DNA from: Aquilaria yunnanensis
Lineage: Eukaryota > Streptophyta > Magnoliopsida > Malvales > Thymelaeaceae
Assembly (NCBI GenBank): GCA_039654915.1
Contig: CM077600.1
Coordinates: 26,272,953-26,336,952, forward strand
Length of the DNA: 64,000 nucleotides
Reading direction: 5' to 3'
This document shows positions 57,037-64,000 of the stretch, piece by piece; within the stretch, counting starts at the first letter, position 1, and each line of letters starts with the position of its first letter. The notes beneath the pieces were generated by a model. It did not search any database. It saw only the letters and a list, made by a program, of their open reading frames with translations, and had not been told where the DNA came from. The position numbers and the translations under genes are program-made.

Positions 57037-58789
57037 TAAATTTATTTTATATGCCACCCCTCCTTAAAGCGCTAGAAAATAAAATTCTCAAGTACTATTA
57101 AGAATTTGAACCTATTCCATCATTTATTCCCATGGTATACAAATTTTTGTATCAGTTGCGAAAATAATTACATACGTTTTAAGTTCATTAATATCTTATG
57201 TCCGCCTGTTCTGTTGCACGGTCAACATTTTATATATATTTCATGCCTCCTAAATTCTTTACAATATTTAATATTTAATTATTAATATATAATTTTTTAT
57301 TTTCAATATTTTAGTACAAAAAGGAAAAACCTTCATATATAGATTATAAATAAAAACCTATAATTTCTAAATATATATTTTTTATTTTTTTCTAACAAAC
57401 AATAATATAAATAAATTTAAATCAACTATCCAAAAAAGTCAAATATTTAAAATAATATAGGACTGATAGAGTATCTTTTTTTTATAGGTTGTCATTCATA
57501 TCACTAACTATAGACTATACGACATCCATAATAAAAATAAAACACTGAAGTATGGATGACAGTTTGTTCAATTGTATCCTTACAATGTGGCCTAAGGATA
57601 TCATACCGAAAAGAAAACTTTCATGAAAAATTTTAGTAATCTCAATATCTATATATGCATACAAATATGAATAGATAGACTAAAAGAACAAAATATAAAC
57701 AAACCTGCAAACTAACTAGATATATTAACACACTAACTAGAACTAACATATGGTTAGACTAACTCATTACAATCTAGACATAACACCTAAATGAGTGCTA
57801 AAGAAAACAAAAACACAAAAATAAAATTAAAAAAAAAAACACAACACTTGCGATCCATTATTCAAATATTGCTCATTGTCACTAAAAATTCCATGTCATC
57901 TTCCTTGGGCTTAGCCCAAACCACCATAGACAAACAAAAGCATAAAGACAATACAACGCATAAAGATGACATAAGCAGTCATTTATTTGTCATAAAATGG
58001 TTGAAACATTTGGATTGACACATGGATTAAAAAAGAGGAAAAAATGATATGTTATTTTCACTTTTACTATTAACATTTTACACGTAAATCATGAAAAATG
58101 ATAAAAGAAAATATAGAAATAATAGTTTGAAGATAATATAATAAAGTAGTAAACTACATATAAAAATATTATAAAAATTTACAATAGCACAAGATAAAAT
58201 ATATTGAAATAATTTAAGATCTATGAAATATTTGATAAATTTTGAGTGCCCAGCAGCATATTTTTGGTATAGATAGAACATTGGGCATACACACGGGCTA
58301 CAGATACTGAGGATTATTTCAGATTCAAAATTCAGGAGTTGGACCCATTTTTTAAAAATTTCACGTGGACGAGCATAAAGCCATAAACTGTGGATAAGAA
58401 GTTGCAGAAAACGTCACACGACTCTCCTTCCTCCCACTTCAGAATTTTGTCACTTCACTTTTAAAATAACATTGACAAGAATTTAAAACATTCACCGCAT
58501 TACTTTCAGTTCCTATTCCGTTACCTTGTTCTTTCTAAAGGAAACAAAAAATTAAAAATAATGTCGCATCACCTGTTTCTCAACATGGACGAATCATACT
58601 GCAACGAATATCACTCACACTTTTTTTTTAACTCAAAACTACTAGTCGAGAGGTGCAAGTAACTGGATTTCAATCGGGCCAGAACACTCATCATTTGGGA
58701 ATTATAAATTGGGGAATAACGGCGGACCGAAGGTTACTGCTCTAACCAAATTGGAATACTTAAGACACAAGGCTCAACAGGGAACTTCA

Positions 58790-59430
58790 CATCCTTTTCT
58801 GCCATATATAATGGGGCAAAAGCATAAAAGGTTGCGAGGCAGGCAGGGTACGTAGCTGTTAATATCTGGTCAGGTGCCCTTCAAGTGGGGGCTTGGATTA
58901 TATGGAATAGAAGGAAGTAAAAAATTTTAACCGGGAAAAACTTTGGTAGTTGCCTTCAATGAAATCTATAGTTCGTGTGTCTTGTATATGGAATTCCAAA
59001 AAAATGGGAAATTGGAGGAAGTGTTACTTCAATCGGCAGTTGATGGACAAGCATTGAAGTGGAATTGTTCATAGGTTTTTGGTTAATTGTATCAGGCTGG
59101 TTGTGCGTAGTTGCATGTATATTGGCAGGGGTGGGCTTGGTGGTCTAGCTTATTATATATGGCTAGAGATTGAAAATCTGTATCTATTTTGCATATTCAA
59201 TACTATAATTGTTTGTTGCCGTTCAAAAAAAATTATAGATTTCTTAGAGATGCTAGAAATTCAATTCCTCATGGTTTGCTTCGGCACTAAATCTTTGCAT
59301 CTAATAGACGTTAGGGGTTGAATACTGCAGAGGAATTAATTTAGCAGCAGGAGTTGGTCGGGAAATGGTAAAGGGCATTGTGTAAGCAAAGAGAGAAAGT
59401 TTTCAGTTGAAGCTCCTTTGGTACTGGGGA
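58790..59430 (+). pseudogene. possible LINE zf-RVT tail remnant in DETOX copy B intron 1
   Basis: Low-scoring pieces in shifting frames: VGAWIIWNRRK at about 58900 and GLGGLAYYIWLEIENLYL at about 59125, like the hydrophobic xxYxIWxERN linker after zf-RVT in plant LINEs. The GC content is higher than the surrounding intron and the block is absent from copy A. No A-tail is found. Weak call. Confidence 0.35.
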
Positions 59431-60544
59431 TGTGTCACATTCCTTACGTGACTTATAATCCATCCTGTTTGTTTGGGCTCTTAGCCACTTTCTTTTTTAT
59501 GTGTGATTTTTTCTTTCATCTTTTACTTTTTCCTTCTTCCGGCTCTCCCTCTCTGTGTATTAATTTTTTTGCTTCGATTTCTCTTTCAAATGTTGTCTTC
59601 TGGTTTACGTAAGGAAATAAAATAAAATAATTAAAACTTTGCCAAACTTTTCTAAAGCAAAAACAACTTTTGCTATAGCTAGCACCTCCATGTTACAATC
59701 CCCAACCCATGAAATTAGACTAGCTAGAAACATAAAAAAAATTTCACAAGAATAAAAAAGATACAGATTTATAATTAATAAACCGAAAGATTTTTCACTT
59801 CGAATCAGTTCTGATAGTTAACTATGTGTTAAATTAGAAAGATACAAACACACACACACACGCCCTTAAAATCAATGTCATTGAAGATATTTTTGTTTTA
59901 TCAAGTGCCAAAACGAACTCTATCAAATAAATCGTTTTCAATATAATGGAGTTAAAAGAGAATAAAGAAAAAGAAGGTAGCTAGGCGTGATTCGAAGCAA
60001 TTAATTTGAATTTGAATATAATGGAGCTGAAGCTATCTGGGTTGATTAATTAATGCCAATAAAGTCATCTAATGGTGGAAAATATAAATCATGGTTCTAA
60101 GAGTAACTAACTAGCAAAAATGAAAACATTTAAGCTAATTATGTGCAATAACGAGAGAGCTAGGAGGGGGAAGCGAAAAGCAAAGGTGGCGAAGACGGAA
60201 ACAGAAATCGCGACCGCGGAGAGCTCAAGTTCGCCGATGTGACCGGCGACGATGTTCGTGACGGAGTTGATTCCATACTGGAAAACGATCTGGAACACCA
60301 CCGGTCCGGCGATTCGCCACGTGTTCACCGTCTCCGACCAGAAAATCACCTTTGCTTGCTTCAAGCTCGTTACGGCGGGGTAGTCAGTGTCACCGGTGGT
60401 TACCGTGTCATCCGCCGGCGGTGGCTGGACCTCCGCTTCGACGACGTTGGGAGCTATATGTTCTTTCTGTGACATTATCCGACAAGCATGGGAAATATTA
60501 GCCTCTCTCTCTATATATTTGAAGCAGTGCGGGTGCGGGAGCCA

Positions 60545-60791
60545 TTTTGTAACGTTATCCGGACTGGTAATCACTAATCAGGCAGCGGGTGTTTAATTGG
60601 TTCAACCGGCTCGGGCTAACGTACATCAGACTGATTACTTAGGGGCGGGGGATTAAGTGCAGAATTTGTAAAGGAGATAGAATACATCAGCTTTAGTATC
60701 TTGCTGGAGCTGTTTATGTGAGTATTGTGTTTGATATACATCTATTAAGATCCTATCAATAAAAGTTCTTGCTGTAGTTCAAAAAAAAAAT
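60545..60791 (+). mobile_element. short polyadenylated retro-insert upstream of DETOX copy B
   Basis: About 240 bp, absent from copy A at the matching site, ending with AATAAAAGTTCTTGCTGTAG then TTC and a run of ten As (60781-60790). Flanks TGTAACGTTA and TGTTACGCCT may be a decayed target duplication. Looks like a 5'-truncated LINE tail or SINE. It lies about 70 bp above the copy B start, so it may alter the 5' UTR or promoter. Confidence 0.5.
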
Positions 60792-61069
60792 GTTACGCCT
60801 ATATAAAATACAGCCTACCTTCATTTTTTTTTTATAAATAAATCATGTAATAATATTTTATTATTTCATATTCAATAAGAATATAACACTTAATTTCAGT
60901 GTGTGCATGGTAAATTATTCAAATTTCAAAGTTAAAATCTAAATATTTCAAAAGTATGCAAGAATAAGAGCATTAATACAATCATAATCATGGTCTTTTT
61001 GTTATTTTTTACTTTGTAATTCTAGGCCAACTAGTTAAAGTATCAACTCAGAACAAACGGGTTAGTTAG

Positions 61070-61895
61070 TGTCTTTTAGAACTTTTGGGTTTGACTAGGT
61101 TTTGATCTAAGCAGGTTTAGGAGTACCACTCAACCTATTGTACCTCCAAATTATGGTTGAACCGAACCAACAACCTAGGTCAAAGTCAAAAACCGAACCA
61201 ACAACCTAGGTCAAAGTCAAACCATTGAATTAAATATAACGGTATATCGCTTATTGCAGGTACACGGTACACAGTACAAATATTTTCTCGTTTTGTCATT
61301 TTACCGCATGATATACTACAGTATTTCATAGTATACCGCACACTTTTTGTAAGTATTTTATAAAAAGAAAACTGTAGTATACTACAAAATACAGTGTGGT
61401 ACATTTCGAGCCTATTTTTTTATTTTTTTTATTTTACATCAAAATATCATAAATATATAAAACATTAACATAAAAATAATACACATATCATAAAGTAAAC
61501 ATTTACTTTTAATTTTTTTTTGTTACTTTTCTTAATTAATATAAAAAATTAATGGATGGTATTATTTATATTTATAGTATATCAATAAATTAGTTTTTTT
61601 TAGTATTATTTATTTTGCTCCATATATAACATTTTTTTATTTTTTTGTATTAAAAAATATTTTCTATCATATATATTTTATTTATATTTGACAAATTATG
61701 ATGAGAAAAATTAGAATACATATAAAATGTGTAAAAATAAATTATTAAATAAATTATGTCATCTTAAAATAATATTCTAACATTTATTTTTTACAAAAAC
61801 AGTAATAATATGCAGCGTGGTATATTATGCAGTATACCTTAAAAATTCAGTATGCGGTAATGGTATTTAATACCCTGGGTCAAACCCGGTTTGAC
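61070..61895. mobile_element. possible MITE or foldback element rich in GTATACCGC motifs
   Basis: The outer edges GGGTTTGACTAGG (61088) and the complement of CCTGGGTCAAACCC (61873) are inverted. Inside, GGTATA, TATACCGC, GCGGTA and TACAGTAT words repeat in both orientations near each edge, with an AT-rich centre. This resembles non-coding plant foldback repeats, but the superfamily cannot be given. Confidence 0.45.
61161..61221. repeat. 31-bp tandem duplication
   Basis: ACCGAACCAACAACCTAGGT plus TCAAAGTCAA occurs twice, 31 bp apart, next to an inverted GGTTTGACTAGG / CCTGGGTCAAACC pair spanning 61088-61895. Confidence 0.85.
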
Positions 61896-62072
61896 AACAC
61901 TGGTATCTTGCCCACACACAAAGGAACATACTGTATCATTTGCATTTTACCTCAATTTGGTGGTCTTGTAATTTCTGGCGAAATAAACGACGGATGCTCT
62001 AAAATTGCGAAATAAACCACTCGTTTGATAAAATAGAAATAAAATCTTCAAAAAAGCACAAACATGAAAAAT

Positions 62073-62604
62073 GGGTAAATAGCACCAATGGTATCAAATC
62101 TTTAATTTATGTTGCAAATCGGTCCCCAAGGTTCATTTTATTGCAAATTGGTCCCAAATTTTTATAATTCATTTCATATTGGTCTCTAGTCCTAGGTAGA
62201 TACAAAAAATTGATTTCCAGAGGAGAAAAACTGATAATTTAAATTATGTATTAATTAACTATGAAAAAATTATAGCATAATTTGAATTTATTAAAAGACA
62301 ACTATCGAACAGTTTCAATTCATTAACTTTCATGAGTTATCTGACATTAATTTTTTAAAATCTATTTAAACTGTACTGTAACTTTTTTTCTTAAATCCAA
62401 ATTATATCATAATTTACTAGCAATTAATGATCAATATAAAGTATTAGTTTTTTTTCTGTAAATTGAGTTTATGTGTCTACCTAGGATTAGAAACCACAAT
62501 ATACAATGAATTATAAATATTTGTGACCAATTTGTAATTAAATGAATGTTGGAGGCCAATTCTCAATGAAAATTAAAAGTTTGTGACTAATAGTGCTTTT
62601 CACC
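62073..62604. mobile_element. MITE with ~145-bp inverted arms, upstream of DETOX copy B
   Basis: Left end GGGTAAATAGCACCA and complement of right end GGTGAAAAGCACTA are inverted, and the match continues about 145 bp inward: TTGCAAATYGGTCCC, TTTATAATTCATT, TATTG and CTAGGTAGAYACA. Length 532 bp, AT-rich core. Copy A has an unoccupied version of the site (49385-49425). No transposase. The GGGTAAAT-type end is seen in Mutator-like MITEs. Confidence 0.8.
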
Positions 62605-62724
62605 TTAGAATGGCCAGATTAGTCATAGTGTAACAAGAAGTCAATGATTTTTTTTGTCATAAATATTTGGGTTTACTAGTTAAAATTCTGATTCAGGTTT
62701 GACGAAAAGTGGCTTCTTTTTGGA

Positions 62725-64000
62725 CCAATTCTATGATTTTTTTCAAGTGTGATATACATAATATATATTTTTTTGGTAATCAGTGATATATATAATATTG
62801 GTTACAGGCTTATCAATGTTATCAAGAGAGACGACATAAGTGACAACCATTCAAATCATTTTGCTTTCGACAAGAAAAAGACTATGTCTGAATGTTACAC
62901 AATTTCCATATTTTTTTTGTCTCTACTTGTTAATTTAATCACATGAATCGATACAGAGAAATGATGAGCAAAACAATTTTACTTGAGTAATTATCCTACC
63001 TATCACAATAATTTTATATACAAAATATATTCCACAAACATGCGTCAAATATATATATATAATTGATAGCTTATTTTATCAATATAATCAAGTATCGGGA
63101 TGAAGAATATATATTTACTTACAAGTGAGAATATATTATAGTATCTTATTGTTAATATTGGAAGGAGATGCTCGTGTAACGTTTTCTCTGTCCCACCAAT
63201 ATCTAATTAAATGCTTGATGTTGTGTTATTATGTAAACCGCAGTTACAGGACATCAAGCTTCCTGTTTCAATTCTCATGCCCTCTGCGCTGCTTTGCCGC
63301 GTGATTTTTGTTTCTGCCGCCGCCCATCTGAATTGCTTATAAACTCACTTGTCAATTTTTATGACACATGGCATGTAGACATTGATGGCACATGTCATAT
63401 CTTGTAACAGGGAGAAGAAAAAAAGGCACACCAGGAGATGTGAATAGAATCTCGTCCTTACCATGAGTTTTCTTCGATCCGGAGAATTGTGATTGTGTGT
63501 ACGTCACCCCAAAAAGAACCGTTAAACGTAACCCAATTACATTAACGAAAGCCATAAGGCTTGATTTGACACTAACAACAGTGATTTTTGCTGCGACACT
63601 ACTTTCTCTCTTTGGAAAGTTTCGCCCATGTGCCTCCTGGTTCCACTCATCAGAGAAAAAAAGGTTGAATTATAAATATGCCTTATATCTTTCAATGATG
63701 CTTCAGTTTTATCCTCCAGCTTGTAGATGATACTACACATTTATCCTCAAATTTTGAAATGTTTCAAAGCTTGAAAGCGGAGCCATTCTCAGTTTTATAT
63801 TTTGTCATATACTTTCTTTTAACTAATTACTTTAATAATTATGAACAACTCAAAACCCAAATAAATTAGAAATTTGATTGATTGCTGTTTACTTATGGGT
63901 GAATAATTTTTATATTGTTTATTATTATAATTTATTTTAACATAAAAGTTAACAACAGTTCTGACACAATTACCTTATATTATCTGAAGCGCTAAGCACT
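62725..64000. other. AT-rich DNA at window end, no gene recognised
   Basis: No coding similarity was found. A GC-richer patch at 63270-63320 (Pro/Leu codons on both strands) and open frames of 65-77 codons have no family resemblance and no splice-linked partner. Confidence 0.5.

Larger units (their letters stand above)
50034..60475 (-). pseudogene. DETOX/MATE transporter, copy B, exon 1 splice donor deleted
   Basis: Exons 2-8 (54943-54613, 54511-54217, 54064-54008, 53728-53490, 50589-50471, 50375-50289, 50141-50034) have exactly the lengths of copy A, intact GT/AG borders and open frames ending in TGA 50036-50034. Exon 1 starts at ATG 60475 (MSQKEHIAPNVVEAE, FQYGINSVTNIVAGHIGELE, SVSVFATFAF), but at its 3' edge copy A's GGCTTCCTG|GTTCGC has become CGCTTCCCCCTCC: about 17 bp including the GT are gone. 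The next phase-compatible GT is at AAT|GTTTTC, 48 bp on, which would insert extra residues. It is thus probably a pseudogene or makes an altered protein. Final residues are TEAKR rather than TEAKM. Otherwise close to copy A, so loss looks recent. Confidence 0.85.
39340..62720. repeat. tandem segmental duplication, two ~10-13 kb units, each with a DETOX gene
   Basis: Unit A is about 39340-49660 and unit B about 49900-62720. Matching landmarks: the 3' flank CCCCGGGCATAGAGT (39365 and 49921), all eight exons, intron edges, intron 1 blocks (48029 with 59452; 47000 with 58360), the 5' flank ATTGCGAAATAAA (49325 and 62004) and GTCATAGTGTAA (49420 and 62625). Insertions unique to one unit (LINEs, TIR elements, a MITE) explain most of the length difference. 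Confidence 0.88.

Overview
This window is nuclear DNA from a flowering plant, most likely a eudicot. It is AT-rich with long stretches lacking genes. Coding sequence is split by introns with GT/AG borders, the protein families are plant ones (CYP86B fatty-acid hydroxylase, pollen-receptor-like LRR kinase, DETOX/MATE transporters, WRKY, plasma-membrane H+-ATPase), and the space between is filled by plant transposons (Ty1/copia, LINE/L1, CACTA En/Spm, TIR/MULE-like elements, MITEs). I cannot name the species.

Layout. 0-3.2 kb: 3' part of a dead Ty1/copia element, with pol in one frame broken by four stops and a 3' LTR. 3.5-4.6 kb: a 36-bp tandem duplication and the 3' end of a LINE (minus). 5.6-7.05 kb: two unrelated gene fragments side by side, a P-type H+-ATPase piece and a WRKY group IIa piece, both with introns still at family positions. 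7-14.3 kb: AT-rich, with one LINE RNase H remnant and small tandem duplications. 14.4-22.45 kb: a CYP86B1-like P450 gene broken by transposons. Exon 1 is nearly intact, the intron holds a complete CACTA element (17108-22154, 3-bp target duplication ATT), and exon 2 is cut by the end of a second CACTA element (22449 to about 27980) in the opposite orientation, which still carries recognisable TNPA, DUF4216 and TNP2 regions. 28.2-31.5 kb: a LINE ORF1 remnant with a long-TIR element nested in it. 31.8-32.3 kb: a hAT-like MITE. 32.8-34.84 kb: an apparently intact LRR receptor-like pseudokinase gene of the PRK type, two exons, 651 aa. 35-39.7 kb: repeats and a third TIR element, no gene.

39.3-62.7 kb is a tandem duplication of an eight-exon DETOX/MATE gene on the minus strand. 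Copy A (39735-49147) assembles into a full 514-aa frame. Copy B (50034-60475) has the same exon lengths for exons 2-8, but its exon 1 has lost the splice donor through a small deletion. Each copy has taken an independent LINE into the same intron (intron 5). In copy A the LINE, with a 12-bp target duplication, sits only 13 bp upstream of the exon 6 splice acceptor. The two copies therefore carry different likely splicing lesions.

The only host genes that look capable of giving full-length protein are the PRK-like kinase and, if exon 6 still splices, DETOX copy A. I saw no rRNA, tRNA or CRISPR array, and no convincing new multi-gene system. The interest lies in the nested insertion history, the exact borders that can be read, and the splice-site consequences.
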